This document shows, piece after piece, positions 9,159-18,668 of a stretch of DNA of 64,000 bases. The notes under the pieces were generated by a model. That model made no database searches, was not told the DNA's origin, and was given only the letters and a program-made list of their open reading frames with translations. Both the position numbers and the translations under genes were made by a program. Position 1 is the first letter of the stretch. The number at the start of each line of letters is the position of its first letter. This stretch comes from Kordia antarctica (GTDB taxonomy: Bacteria; Bacteroidota; Bacteroidia; Flavobacteriales; Flavobacteriaceae). The stretch covers positions 248,001-312,000 of the forward strand of contig NZ_CP019288.1 of the NCBI RefSeq assembly GCF_009901525.1. Reading direction: 5' to 3'.

Positions 9159-10415
9159 TTAAACTTTCGACATTTTACGAATTGGTTCTGGAAATAACGC
9201 TTCAAACGTATTCAATACTTCATATGCATTTTCGCAAATTCCTTGTGTTGGATGATTATTAGTAGAATAATTCCAGCGCAAGCAAATAATACTTTTATAT
9301 ACTTGTTGGAAAGTAGTGTCCGTATTTACATAAAATTTGTAATATAAATACAATGCGGTAATTGTTACCGAACGACTTCCGCCATCATGACAATGAATCA
9401 TTAAATTTCCTTGCGCATAAAAGTTTACCATTCCATCATCTTTTTGTTTTGTTGGCGATGGAAAATTCAACAATTGATCTGCTTCAAAAACCGCCGAAAC
9501 CAATGTCATCATATCATTTTCGTTTCCATCAACCAAACCAACCTTTGCCAATTGATTCAAATAATACTTCTCGTTTGAAGCCAACGGAAAAGGCAAAGCG
9601 GCTCTTTTATCTACTGCTGGATCAGAGAATGGGATTTGCAAATCTTCTGCATCATTTACATCGTACGCAACGTTTAAAACCGCAGCAATTTCATTGTTGA
9701 TAATAGCAGTTTCACTCAATAAAAAACCGGCACCAACAAAAATATATTGTTCCGTCATTCCTTTTGGAAGATGTGAATCTGGAATTTTAAAAATACAAGT
9801 CATTGCAATATTCGGAAAATTCCCTGCAGGTTGCATAGGTTTCATTCCGCATAAATCCAATGCACTAATGGTCTGTAGTTCTTCACAGAAAGAAAACTTT
9901 ACAGGATCTACAATAATATCGTCTGAGTCTCCATGCATTAACAACTGCGGAATTTGTGTCAAGGCATAACTTTTATCTTCATTCAGTGTAAGTTTCCAAA
10001 CCAAATCAAAACAATCTTCTGGCCATTTCTTGGTTGGAACTTTTTGCGCGCCAAATGCTGTTGAAATATCCTCAATATCAGTATGTTGCCAAGCAATTGC
10101 AATAGTTGAATCTGTATACGTATCATCACCAAAAATATGATCAATCATCTCTTGATATTGATACTTTAAATAACTGTCATGTATTTTTTTGCCAAGTCGT
10201 TTTGCCAATGGTGTAATAGTTTCACGTGGACGTTCGCTATGACTTTTAAGTCCAACGCCAGCCGCAAAAATATGATCAACAGTACCGAAAGCATCAGGCA
10301 AATAATAGGCGAGTGCCGCCGCACGTTCATATCCTTTAATAGATAAGTTTTCATTACTTGCATCAGCAGGTTTTTCAGCATGTCTGAGAATCAAGATTTC
10401 TTTTGGATAACCCAT
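9159..10415 (-). CDS. Fusion: histidine phosphatase + dual-specificity phosphatase
   Basis: 418 aa from the ATG at 10415 (a TTG at 10463 would add 16 poorly fitting residues). Residues about 1-150 are a histidine-phosphatase domain: ILILRHAEKP carries the phospho-His, SERPRETI the second Arg, and AWQHTDIEDI the second His. Residues about 180-418 are a cysteine phosphatase with loop HCHDGGSRS, homologous to the adjacent 255-aa protein. Two chemically distinct phosphatase folds in one chain suggest sequential dephosphorylation of one substrate or a phosphorylated small molecule. The order of genes (fusion first, single domain second) suggests duplication with domain loss. Confidence 0.8.
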   Translation of the reverse strand: MGYPKEILILRHAEKPADASNENLSIKGYERAAALAYYLPDAFGTVDHIFAAGVGLKSHSERPRETITPLAKRLGKKIHDSYLKYQYQEMIDHIFGDDTYTDSTIAIAWQHTDIEDISTAFGAQKVPTKKWPEDCFDLVWKLTLNEDKSYALTQIPQLLMHGDSDDIIVDPVKFSFCEELQTISALDLCGMKPMQPAGNFPNIAMTCIFKIPDSHLPKGMTEQYIFVGAGFLLSETAIINNEIAAVLNVAYDVNDAEDLQIPFSDPAVDKRAALPFPLASNEKYYLNQLAKVGLVDGNENDMMTLVSAVFEADQLLNFPSPTKQKDDGMVNFYAQGNLMIHCHDGGSRSVTITALYLYYKFYVNTDTTFQQVYKSIICLRWNYSTNNHPTQGICENAYEVLNTFEALFPEPIRKMSKV

Positions 10416-10541
10416 GTAATTATTTTTTTCTAAAATTAATGAAATATTTGAGAGTTCTTGCAACGTAGTTTTACGTAATTTTTGAATACATTAAGAATCA
10501 CCAACTATTTATTTCAAAATCAATATATGTAGTGATTGTAT

Positions 10542-10571
10542 TCATTCCTAAAAACAATACTTTTACAAAGT
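10542..10571 (+). promoter_or_regulatory. Probable promoter for the OMPLA-like gene
   Basis: TTG, 19 nt, then TACTTTTA, one mismatch from the Bacteroidota TAnnTTTG -7 box, ending about 20 nt before the ATG. Box edges may be off by one or two bases. Confidence 0.35.
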
Positions 10572-10587
10572 CCAAAATACTGCCATC

Positions 10588-11607
10588 ATGAAAAAAATAG
10601 TATTCATCTTTCTATTAATAGGAATTATCTTTACGGGTTTTTCTCAAAACAATAATGAAGCTGATAACAATGCGTTTACAGATTACTATCCGATTGTAGT
10701 AAAACCAACATTTGGATTTTTGACGAATAATAACGCAAAGGAAGATATACTTTTCGACGCAAAACCAACGGTATATTATAGTATTTACAATGATATGCGA
10801 AGCGTGATGCAAAACAGTATTGAAAAACCGAGCGACGCTATATACATTACATTTCAACCACATATTCGCATGTATGCAGAAGATTCCAAACCAGTAAAAA
10901 CGCCTTCGTATCGTTTTATGTTTGGTTGGCAACGTTTGGTAAAAACGAAAAGTAACAACTTTTTTGCTTGGGCAGTTGAAAGCGGTCATTATTCCAACGG
11001 ACAATCTGGTTGTGCTTTTTTAGCTGGTGAAGATGACGAATCTGTCGCGTGTACTGACTTTCATGCAACAATTACAGATGATACAAATTTATCCGATTTG
11101 CTAAATAGAAATAACGGAAACTTCTCTACAAACACAACAAAGTTTTCTTTTAATTTTAGATTCAATAATTTGAATGAATTTGACAAACCATACAAAGTAC
11201 ATTCGTTTACAACTTCTTGGGAACTATATCACAATCGATTTTTATGGCTGTTTGATTTTGGTGGTTTTTCAGACTTTGACATTAATATTTATGGTAGAAA
11301 TAGATTCAGTTTAGGATATGAATTTGTGCATGCGTGGAAACCTGATTTACGCTATGCTTTTGAACAAAAATTTGAAATCATTCAAGGTGCGCATCCTTTT
11401 GTTGAACCGTTACGAAGTGAAACTACACTAACACTTTATCCATTTGATAGTAACATAGGAATCTTTGCGAGTTACATCTATGGACATGACAATTACAACT
11501 ATCGTTTTGTCGATTCGGGCAATCAAATTTCCGTTGGAATCAGTTGGGATTGGTTTACACCATTTCAAATAAAACGCGCAGAGAAAATTAGAGAACGCTC
11601 TTTGTAA
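10588..11607 (+). CDS. Outer-membrane phospholipase A (OMPLA)-like protein
   Basis: 339 aa with a signal peptide (KKIVFIFLLIGIIFTGFSQ) and a beta-barrel-like pattern of alternating aromatic strands to the C-terminus. The segment ESGHYSNGQSG matches the HxSNG catalytic motif of phospholipase A1 (H and S), and an Asn-rich stretch (NRNNGNFSTNTTKF) follows where the third catalytic Asn is expected. It would act in the outer membrane on phospholipids. The spacing between the motifs is longer than in E. coli PldA, so activity is inferred only. Confidence 0.6.
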   Translation: MKKIVFIFLLIGIIFTGFSQNNNEADNNAFTDYYPIVVKPTFGFLTNNNAKEDILFDAKPTVYYSIYNDMRSVMQNSIEKPSDAIYITFQPHIRMYAEDSKPVKTPSYRFMFGWQRLVKTKSNNFFAWAVESGHYSNGQSGCAFLAGEDDESVACTDFHATITDDTNLSDLLNRNNGNFSTNTTKFSFNFRFNNLNEFDKPYKVHSFTTSWELYHNRFLWLFDFGGFSDFDINIYGRNRFSLGYEFVHAWKPDLRYAFEQKFEIIQGAHPFVEPLRSETTLTLYPFDSNIGIFASYIYGHDNYNYRFVDSGNQISVGISWDWFTPFQIKRAEKIRERSL

Positions 11608-11639
11608 ATGCTAAATGTTAAAGTCTAAATTTTAAATAT

Positions 11640-11755
11640 AAAAGTGCAGTAGGCAGTTTTCAGTTAACAGTTTTTTTAATTCTTCAATCATTTAATCTTT
11701 CAATTCCGTAATCATTTAATCGTTCAATTCTTTAATCTTTCAATAAAGAATAAAA
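11640..11755. repeat. Imperfect tandem repeats of TTTAATC/TTCAATC units
   Basis: Between the OMPLA-like gene and the helicase gene lies low-complexity DNA: about five imperfect units of the form TTTAATC-TTCAATT, preceded by a CAGTTTTCAGTTAACAGTTTT stretch. No gene. Confidence 0.5.
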
Positions 11756-11760
11756 AACAG

Positions 11761-11791
11761 TTGTAATAGCGAGTTGAGTGTTTTATTTTTG
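11761..11791 (+). promoter_or_regulatory. Bacteroidota-type promoter for the helicase gene
   Basis: TTG at 11761-11763, 20 nt spacer, then TATTTTTG at 11784-11791, a full match to TAnnTTTG. It ends 8 nt before the ATG, so the mRNA would be leaderless or nearly so. Confidence 0.55.
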
Positions 11792-11799
11792 GAGTAATT

Positions 11800-14139
11800 A
11801 TGGAGCAAGACATTCAACACTACATTTCTCAACTAAATGATGCACAACGCGCGCCGGCAATTCACAAAGATGGTGCGTTAATGGTCATTGCAGGCGCAGG
11901 TTCTGGAAAAACGAGAGTACTTACATATCGCATTGCGTATTTAATGAGTCAAGGCGTAGATGCGTTTAGTATATTGGCGTTAACGTTTACCAACAAAGCC
12001 GCGCGTGAAATGAAAAAGCGTATTGCGGATATTGTTGGTGGAAGCGAAGCAAAAAATCTGTGGATGGGAACATTTCACTCCATTTTTGCAAAAATATTAC
12101 GTTTTGAAGCGGACAAACTCGGTTATCCAAGCAACTTTACCATTTACGATACACAAGATTCTGAACGTCTAATTCGTTCCATCATCAAGGAAATGCAACT
12201 TGACAAAGATATTTATAAATATAAACAAGTGCGTTCGCGAATTTCTTCTTTCAAGAACAATTTAATTACAGTTAGAGCATATTTTAACAATGCAGATTTA
12301 GTCGAAGCTGACGCGATGGCAAAACGTCCGAGAATGGGCGAGATTTACAAAGAATATGTAGATCGATGTTTTAAAGCTGGCGCGATGGATTTTGATGATT
12401 TACTACTCAGAACCAACGAATTACTAAACCGTTTTCCAGATGTGTTGGCGAAATATCAAAACCGTTTTCGCTACATTTTGGTAGATGAGTATCAAGATAC
12501 AAACCATTCGCAATACTTGATTGTTAAGGCTTTGGCAGATCGTTTTCAAAATATTTGTGTCGTTGGAGATGATTCTCAAAGTATCTATGCCTTTCGTGGT
12601 GCAAACATCAACAACATTCTAAACTTCCAGAAAGATTATGACAATGTTGAAATGTATCGTTTGGAACAAAATTACCGTTCGACCAAAAACATTGTAGAAG
12701 CGGCAAATTCAGTAATTGAGCAGAATAAAACTAGAATTGATAAAGTCGTTTGGACTGCAAATGATGATGGCGGAAAAATAAAAGTCAACCGAAGTGCAAC
12801 CGATGGAGAAGAAGGACGTTTTGTAGCAGGTTCTATCTTTGAAACCAAAATGCGCGAACAATTACACAATGGCGATTTTGCTATTTTATATCGCACCAAT
12901 GCACAATCGAGAGCAATGGAAGATGCGTTGCGAAAGCGTGACATTCCGTATCGAATTTATGGCGGTTTATCATTCTATCAACGGAAAGAAATCAAAGATG
13001 TGTTGGCATATTTGCGTTTAATTGTGAATCCGAAAGATGAAGAAAGTTTAAAACGTGTGATTAATTATCCTGCGCGTGGAATTGGGCAAACTACGATTGA
13101 TAAATTAGTCGTTGCAGCCAAACATTACGGACGTTCTATGTTCGAAGTAATGGAAAACATTTCTAAGATCGATCTAAAAATAAATAGCGGAACCAAAAAT
13201 AAATTAGAAAACTTTACCACGATGGTTAAAAGTTTTCAGATTATGAGTGAAGGTGCAAATGCATTCGAATTAACGGAGCATGTTACTAAAAAAACAGGAT
13301 TAGTTCAAGAACTTAAAAAAGATGGAACGCCTGAAGGAATTGCACGTATTGAGAATATAGAAGAATTACTAAATGGGATCAAAGATTTCGTAGAAGGACA
13401 AATAGAAGTCGTTGATGCGACAGGAGCTTTGGCAGAATTTCTAGAAGATGTTGCACTTGCTACGGACATGGATAATGACAAAGGAGACGACGACAGAGTT
13501 GCTTTAATGACGATTCACTTGGCAAAAGGACTAGAATTTCCGCATGTATATATTGTCGGAATGGAAGAAGATTTATTTCCTTCCGGAATGAGTATGAATA
13601 CACGAAGCGAACTGGAAGAAGAACGTCGTTTATTCTATGTGGCGTTGACGCGCGCAGAAAAACAAGCGTATCTAACGTATACGTTAAGTCGTTATCGATG
13701 GGGAAAATTGGTCGATGCCGAACCAAGTAGATTCATTCAAGAAATTGATGATAAATATTTAGATTACATCACGCCAATTGATAGTTATCGTTACAAGCCA
13801 TTAATTGACAATGATATTTTTGGCGAAGTAGACAAAAGCAAATTGCGTTTACAAAAACCCAAAACAGGTCGTCCGCCAGTTGTTGGTAGTCCATCACCAG
13901 AACAAGTTCGGAAACTACGTAAACTAAAACCATCTTCTTCGGATGCTGCTCCAGCAAGTCCAAGTTTATTTGATGGCGATTTAACTCCAGGAACCATCGT
14001 AGAACACACGCGATTTGGGCGTGGAGAAATTCTAAAAATTGATGGCGTTGGCGCAGACAGAAAAGCAGAAATTAATTTTCAAGTTGGCGGAATCAAGAAG
14101 TTATTATTGCGTTTTGCGAAGTTGAAAGTTGTTTCTTGA
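11800..14139 (+). CDS. UvrD/PcrA-type superfamily 1 DNA helicase
   Basis: 779 aa. Walker A AGAGSGKT at residues 31-38, motif Ia LALTFTNKAAREM, Walker B VDEYQDTN, motif III VGDDSQSIYAFRGA, motif IV EQNYRST, motif V MTIHLAKGLEFPHVY and motif VI EEERRLFYVALTRA are all present. The C-terminus carries the small Tudor-like UvrD/PcrA tail (VEHTRFGRGEILKIDG), which binds RNA polymerase in the family. It unwinds DNA 3'-5' in repair and replication-conflict resolution. Single-gene unit. Confidence 0.95.
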   Translation: MEQDIQHYISQLNDAQRAPAIHKDGALMVIAGAGSGKTRVLTYRIAYLMSQGVDAFSILALTFTNKAAREMKKRIADIVGGSEAKNLWMGTFHSIFAKILRFEADKLGYPSNFTIYDTQDSERLIRSIIKEMQLDKDIYKYKQVRSRISSFKNNLITVRAYFNNADLVEADAMAKRPRMGEIYKEYVDRCFKAGAMDFDDLLLRTNELLNRFPDVLAKYQNRFRYILVDEYQDTNHSQYLIVKALADRFQNICVVGDDSQSIYAFRGANINNILNFQKDYDNVEMYRLEQNYRSTKNIVEAANSVIEQNKTRIDKVVWTANDDGGKIKVNRSATDGEEGRFVAGSIFETKMREQLHNGDFAILYRTNAQSRAMEDALRKRDIPYRIYGGLSFYQRKEIKDVLAYLRLIVNPKDEESLKRVINYPARGIGQTTIDKLVVAAKHYGRSMFEVMENISKIDLKINSGTKNKLENFTTMVKSFQIMSEGANAFELTEHVTKKTGLVQELKKDGTPEGIARIENIEELLNGIKDFVEGQIEVVDATGALAEFLEDVALATDMDNDKGDDDRVALMTIHLAKGLEFPHVYIVGMEEDLFPSGMSMNTRSELEEERRLFYVALTRAEKQAYLTYTLSRYRWGKLVDAEPSRFIQEIDDKYLDYITPIDSYRYKPLIDNDIFGEVDKSKLRLQKPKTGRPPVVGSPSPEQVRKLRKLKPSSSDAAPASPSLFDGDLTPGTIVEHTRFGRGEILKIDGVGADRKAEINFQVGGIKKLLLRFAKLKVVS

Positions 14140-14225
14140 GTTTATTAGTTTATGAGTGAGAAAATTAATTTAAAATTTAGCATTTAACATTTAAAATAAG
14201 GAAAGTGAATTGTTTCCACAATGTA

Positions 14226-14732
14226 TTATTCTTTTAAAAGTGTATCCAACAATTCAATCATATTTTCAAATTCTTCTTCTGAAAACCCGGTAGAAGCATA
14301 AACGATTTTACCATTTTTAATAATATAATTTCGTGGAATATATTTCGTTGCAAAATTGTTGTAAATCGCTTTGGAAGCATCTGGATGCATTGGAAATGTA
14401 GCTTTAAAATCTTTTTGAAATTTTCGCACTTTCGCTAGATTATCTCCGCGACCAAATCCAAACATGGCAAAATTCTTATTGTCTTTATGTTTTAACCAAA
14501 CATGTTTTTCTAAATATGGCATTTCTAATTTGCAAGGTCCACACCAATTCGCGAAAAAGTTAATAAATACGACTTTATCTTTATAATCGGATAATTTAAT
14601 TTCTTTGCCATTTTCTACTGTAAATACTAGGTCAGAAACGTCTTGTCCTTTTTTGGCAACGTCGCCATCTTGAGAATATCCTACTAAAATGAAAAGACTA
14701 AAAAATAGAGTTGTAATGAATTTTAAACGCAT
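14226..14732 (-). CDS. TlpA-like thiol:disulfide thioredoxin-fold protein
   Basis: 168 aa with a signal peptide (about residues 1-20, ending VGYSQ) and a thioredoxin fold. The active site is WCGPC (C64, C67) in NFFANWCGPCKLEMPYLE; the cis-Pro region is KYIPRNYII. It is a periplasmic thiol oxidoreductase of the AhpC/TSA-Redoxin (TlpA) group, possibly a reductant for cytochrome c maturation or surface proteins. No operon partner; a gap full of repeats lies upstream. Confidence 0.88.
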   Translation of the reverse strand: MRLKFITTLFFSLFILVGYSQDGDVAKKGQDVSDLVFTVENGKEIKLSDYKDKVVFINFFANWCGPCKLEMPYLEKHVWLKHKDNKNFAMFGFGRGDNLAKVRKFQKDFKATFPMHPDASKAIYNNFATKYIPRNYIIKNGKIVYASTGFSEEEFENMIELLDTLLKE

Positions 14733-14810
14733 GTTAAGTTTGTTTTAATGTTTGATGTAAGATATGATTTTTTTTGATTTGAATATTATTGTTTTTCTTA
14801 ATAGCACAAA

Positions 14811-14916
14811 CCGTCAGTTCGAGTGAATTTGTGGAACAAATTTGTATCGAGAACAGCTCAGAAATCCAAAGTTGTTCTCGATACAAAATCTTTTCAAGAT
14901 TTTACTCGAACGGACG
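14811..14916. repeat. Inverted-repeat element, CTCGATACAAA/ACTCGAAC family
   Basis: The ends are inverted copies (CGTCAGTTCGAGT at the left, ACTCGAACGGACG at the right) and the centre contains TTGTATCGAGAAC facing GTTCTCGATACAA. The whole can fold into one long hairpin. A half-length relative is at 25931-25973. No open reading frame, so it is MITE- or REP-like. Confidence 0.6.
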
Positions 14917-14935
14917 TTTAGTTATACTTCAGAAG

Positions 14936-15004
14936 CGTCATTGCGAGCGATAGCAAAGCAATCTTTTTATTGAGCAACAGATTACTTCGTTCATCGCAAT
15001 GACG
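14936..15004. repeat. REP-like palindrome, GTCATTGCGAGCG/CGCAATGAC family
   Basis: CGTCATTGCGAGCGATAGC and AAGCAATC on the left face GATTACTTCG..TCGCAATGACG on the right, giving a long imperfect hairpin. A second member lies at 18378-18458. Such elements are typical of REP sequences mobilised by RAYT transposases; no such transposase is in the window. Confidence 0.65.
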
Positions 15005-15052
15005 TTTCTAAAAACCTAAAAGCAGTACACTGAGCGGAGTCGAAGTGAATAC

Positions 15053-18000
15053 CTAAAACCTCAATTTCGCTACAATCAACTTCTCATTAGATTCCGCCAA
15101 ACGAATAATTTTCACTTCTTTGGTTTCTTTCTTCGTTCCGTAATATTTGTATAAAGTCACTTTCATAAAAGTTGGATTCTCTATTTTTTGATAACGATCA
15201 CCAAAGTATTTAATCTTCACAAAATAATCGCCTTTTATAGCGTTTTTCAACGTGAATTCTTCTGGACCAAAACCTTGCGTCATGTCTTGCGAAATTTTCC
15301 CACCAATCTTTGTTCTAGTGTGTTTATACGAGCATTCTTCCAAATTCGGATCAATCACGTGTAAATCAATATCTGTATCATTATGATTCCAATCGACTAC
15401 GATTCTGACATCAAAAGTTTCTTTCGGAACGCTTGTTTTATCGAGCGCACTCGTATCGATATCACCTTTATAATTTTCAGTCAAATGATGAATTTCGTTC
15501 AATGCAATTTGTTTCACACTTGCAAAATTACGTCTGTGTGCATTCTTGTAAATTTCCCCAGAAATAATACCTTCAAACAAATCAAAAGCTTCCTGACATT
15601 TGCCTACATTTTCATACGCCAATGCCAAATCACGATATGATTGTGAATCTTCCGAACGCAATTCCAACACACGTTTAAATATAAAAACGGCTAACCAATT
15701 TTGATTATTTTCTTGTAATTGATAGCCGTATACTTTCAATAATTCATAATTATCAAAGTCGGTTTCGGCAATATTTGAGGCAATTCGCTCCGAAAAATCA
15801 TGCGCTTTAAATTCATCTCTAAAAAGATTAGAAACATCTACATAATACGCAGGAATACCAACATATTTTGTACGCTGAATTAGGTAAAAATCATACGCTT
15901 CTTCTTTGGTTTTAAACTGACGCAATTCTTTGACATATACTGTGTTTACTGTTAAATCATCAACTTGAAATCGAATTTTAGGTTTGCGAGGTTTTTTTAT
16001 AACAGTTTCATTTTGTTGTGATTGTGCTGTTTGCGTAATCGTATTTCCGTTTGCATTTATAGTAAAAATAATCGGTAATGTATATCGAACACTTACCTTT
16101 TTTCCCCGTTGTTGTCCAGGTGTCATTTGTGGTAATAAACGCAACACACGCTTTACTTCTTCTGAAATACGTTCATGTGACGATCGAACCAAAATAGTTT
16201 CAATAGTTCCAGTTTCAGTAATCGTAAACATTGCAGTTGCACGTTGTCTTCCTTCAGGTAAATTGAGCGTGCTAACTAAAGCCATATTAAAATTAGCTTC
16301 CACGTGTTTTTGTATTTTTTGAGAAAAACAGCGTTTACGATCGCTTCTATTACCAATACTTTCACAACCTGGGAAAACTGGCGAATCTTCTATGATAGAA
16401 AATGGAACTTCTTCAATTTCTATATCTTTATCAGCTTCCACATTTAAAATTCTGTTTGGTACTAAACTTTGCGTTTGTACTTCATCGGTAGTATCGAACT
16501 GAAATGAAGTTTGAGTATTTGTATTTCCTCTAAAAGAATTTGTACTTCTAAATTCTATTACAGATTCTTCAATTTCCATATCATCTTCAACAACATCAAT
16601 TAACTCATGAATTGGCGGCGGCATTCCGTTAGGATATTTCTTTTTATTCAATTCAATATCAGCTAAAATTTTATTGTATTCTTCTAATAATTCTGCTGGC
16701 GGTTCAATTTTATAACGAACATAATCCATCACAGCTTCCAACACAATCAACGAAGTATAATCGGTAACCAAACCATAGTTAGTTCCTAAATTGACAATTT
16801 GAGATTTATTTTCTTTAGCATTTTTCTGTAAATACACCAACTTTTTTTGCGCCCACATTCGTGGAACAGTTGTTACATTTTTCTGTCCATCTTTTAGGTT
16901 TAACACAACACTTTGTTCCACCGTTGTTCCGTATCCAAAATGTAAAATAACACTATCGCTATTGTTGATATTTTTTCCAGCAATGGAAAACGTATTTCCA
17001 ACATTGACAGGCATATTAGGATAAACATCTATGTTTTTTGCATTGGATGTAAAACCTAAAAAACGATATTGTTCATATTTTAAATCAGAAAAAGCTTCTA
17101 ACGCAGTTTTTGAAGTTAAATTTAGATACGTTCCATTTGAAATTTGCGCCATCTTGTTCAAAGCTGCATGATTCGATTTTGTCAAACTATTTACAGCAAT
17201 TAATGGAATTGTTGAAGTATACGTTTCATCACTTAACGACTGAATTCCATCAGAAAATAATAATACAAGATCAACATTTTTATGTTTAGCATCTTTAATC
17301 GTATAATTTGTTCCGCCATCGTAGATAGTATTTTTGAGTTCAGATTTTAAATCGTTCCAATTTCCATTGCGAATGTTATATGTTTTTTCTGTAACTAACA
17401 CATTACTAAACGATTTGAAATGAACTTTTACATTTTCTATGTATGAAAAATACCTGTCTAAAAGTTCAATTTCTTTAGCAAGATCTCTATCTTTCATGGA
17501 AAGAGAAGCGTCCCAAAAAATGGTAATTTCGGTTGCTTTCTTTCTAATTTTTTTCTTAGGATTTAAGATGGTATGTGCATAAAAATAATCATCGAAAATA
17601 ACTATTTTTTTAGAATCTACTTTCGTTGGAATTTTAATGAGAATGCTCTTATTTGGTGTATAATTTTCCTTTTGAACTTTCGTTCTAAAATTACGTTGCC
17701 AGTTTTCAAATTTCAAGCCAGAAACATTTCCCTCTTCAATAACCGGAGAATCTTCTTGTTCAAAAACGGTAATTTCTAGGTTGAATTTGTCTAGTTTATT
17801 TTTAAAATTTAAAGGTAAATCAAAATAAAAACCATCTTTTTTATTAATGAGTTCCTGTTCATACGCCAACACAACACGTTTGTAACCTTTGGCAGGAATA
17901 GGATAAATGCGTGCTTTGTAATTATTTCCCGTTCCTTTTTCAAGCAACGCAGGATCAACTCTTCGGCGAACGACAGCTTCAAAAGCAATTCTACCTAATT

Positions 18001-18292
18001 CTTTATCAACCACAACAGCTTCTCGGAGTTTGCCATTTACATCTAGCGCAAAGCGAGAAACATTAAAATTTTCTCCTAAAGGAAAAGACAATTCGCCTTC
18101 CAATACTTCGTTTTTGGGATTGTAATACAACATGTCAAACGTTGTGGTGGCAATATTTCCAACAATTTCGACAGTAATATCTAAAGAAGATAATCCAACT
18201 TGTGTTTTCCCTGTTTTCAATACAGGCGGTTCTTGTGCGTTGCTGAATGTGGTAAGTAATAGCAAGCAAATTAATAGTAAAAAATTTTTCAT
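15053..18292 (-). CDS. Secreted VIT/VWA-domain protein with TonB-C-like, TPR and DUF2135 domains
   Basis: About 1079 aa from the ATG at 18292, which gives a signal peptide ending TTFSNAQ; a longer reading to 18334 is less likely. Order of domains: VIT (about 30-150, VGLSSLDITVEIVGN), von Willebrand A (about 255-410) with a DASLS MIDAS-like motif, a TonB C-terminal-like domain (about 650-760: FPGCES, ATAMFTITETGTIE), TPR-like helices (about 840-950), and C-terminal DUF2135 (VVDWNHNDTDIDLHVIDP). It is a large envelope protein of the inter-alpha-trypsin-inhibitor type, probably binding proteins through VWA. No operon partner. Confidence 0.85.
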   Translation of the reverse strand: MKNFLLLICLLLLTTFSNAQEPPVLKTGKTQVGLSSLDITVEIVGNIATTTFDMLYYNPKNEVLEGELSFPLGENFNVSRFALDVNGKLREAVVVDKELGRIAFEAVVRRRVDPALLEKGTGNNYKARIYPIPAKGYKRVVLAYEQELINKKDGFYFDLPLNFKNKLDKFNLEITVFEQEDSPVIEEGNVSGLKFENWQRNFRTKVQKENYTPNKSILIKIPTKVDSKKIVIFDDYFYAHTILNPKKKIRKKATEITIFWDASLSMKDRDLAKEIELLDRYFSYIENVKVHFKSFSNVLVTEKTYNIRNGNWNDLKSELKNTIYDGGTNYTIKDAKHKNVDLVLLFSDGIQSLSDETYTSTIPLIAVNSLTKSNHAALNKMAQISNGTYLNLTSKTALEAFSDLKYEQYRFLGFTSNAKNIDVYPNMPVNVGNTFSIAGKNINNSDSVILHFGYGTTVEQSVVLNLKDGQKNVTTVPRMWAQKKLVYLQKNAKENKSQIVNLGTNYGLVTDYTSLIVLEAVMDYVRYKIEPPAELLEEYNKILADIELNKKKYPNGMPPPIHELIDVVEDDMEIEESVIEFRSTNSFRGNTNTQTSFQFDTTDEVQTQSLVPNRILNVEADKDIEIEEVPFSIIEDSPVFPGCESIGNRSDRKRCFSQKIQKHVEANFNMALVSTLNLPEGRQRATAMFTITETGTIETILVRSSHERISEEVKRVLRLLPQMTPGQQRGKKVSVRYTLPIIFTINANGNTITQTAQSQQNETVIKKPRKPKIRFQVDDLTVNTVYVKELRQFKTKEEAYDFYLIQRTKYVGIPAYYVDVSNLFRDEFKAHDFSERIASNIAETDFDNYELLKVYGYQLQENNQNWLAVFIFKRVLELRSEDSQSYRDLALAYENVGKCQEAFDLFEGIISGEIYKNAHRRNFASVKQIALNEIHHLTENYKGDIDTSALDKTSVPKETFDVRIVVDWNHNDTDIDLHVIDPNLEECSYKHTRTKIGGKISQDMTQGFGPEEFTLKNAIKGDYFVKIKYFGDRYQKIENPTFMKVTLYKYYGTKKETKEVKIIRLAESNEKLIVAKLRF

Positions 18293-18668
18293 AAAATCGG
18301 TTTTTGAGACTAATGTGTTTTGAATAGCAATCAATTTTTATACCATTTTTAAGAAAACTTTAAGATTTTAATCTTTCCGTCATTGCGAAAGTTTTGAAAA
18401 AACTTGTGGCAATCTGTTTCTCGACTAGCAGATTGCTTCGCTATCGCTCGCAATGACGTTTTTTAAATTGTAAATGTAAAACTCAAAATATTAAATGTAA
18501 AAGTGAAGAAACAAATGAACAAAAACACAAATAACGAAAAAACTAACAGCAAATTATAGTTTAAAAGTTGAAGGGTTTATAAGTTTATTCAATCGAGAAA
18601 TAATTCACATACTAAAATACCAAGAGCGAAGCGATCTAACAGCGCAGCGTTTCTAAAAGCGAAGCGAT
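18293..18668. repeat. Repeat-rich gap between the VIT/VWA gene and the esterase gene
   Basis: No gene. It holds a REP-like palindrome at 18378-18458 (CGTCATTGCGA...TCGCAATGACG with inner CAATCTG/CAGATTG arms) and, at 18601-18668, inverted copies of AAGCGAAGCGATCTAA units that recur elsewhere. The stop codon of the esterase gene lies at the edge of the last unit. Confidence 0.6.
18378..18458. repeat. REP-like palindrome, second copy
   Basis: Same family as 14936-15004. The right arm (AGATTGCTTCGCTATCGCTCGCAATGACG) is intact; the left arm is partly diverged (CGTCATTGCGAAAG..GGCAATCTG). Confidence 0.65.

Larger units (their letters stand above)
14733..15052. repeat. Intergenic gap holding three repeat elements
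   Basis: No gene. It contains two palindromic elements (listed separately at 14811-14916 and 14936-15004) and one CACTGAGCGGAGTCGAAGTG motif at about 15028-15047, the last of which recurs near-exactly at 37953-37972 and more distantly at 40411-40430. Confidence 0.6.

Noticed and set aside
10615-11004. 129-codon minus-strand frame within the OMPLA-like gene
   Set aside because: Cys- and Phe-rich low-complexity translation typical of antisense shadows; the plus-strand gene has a signal peptide and motif.
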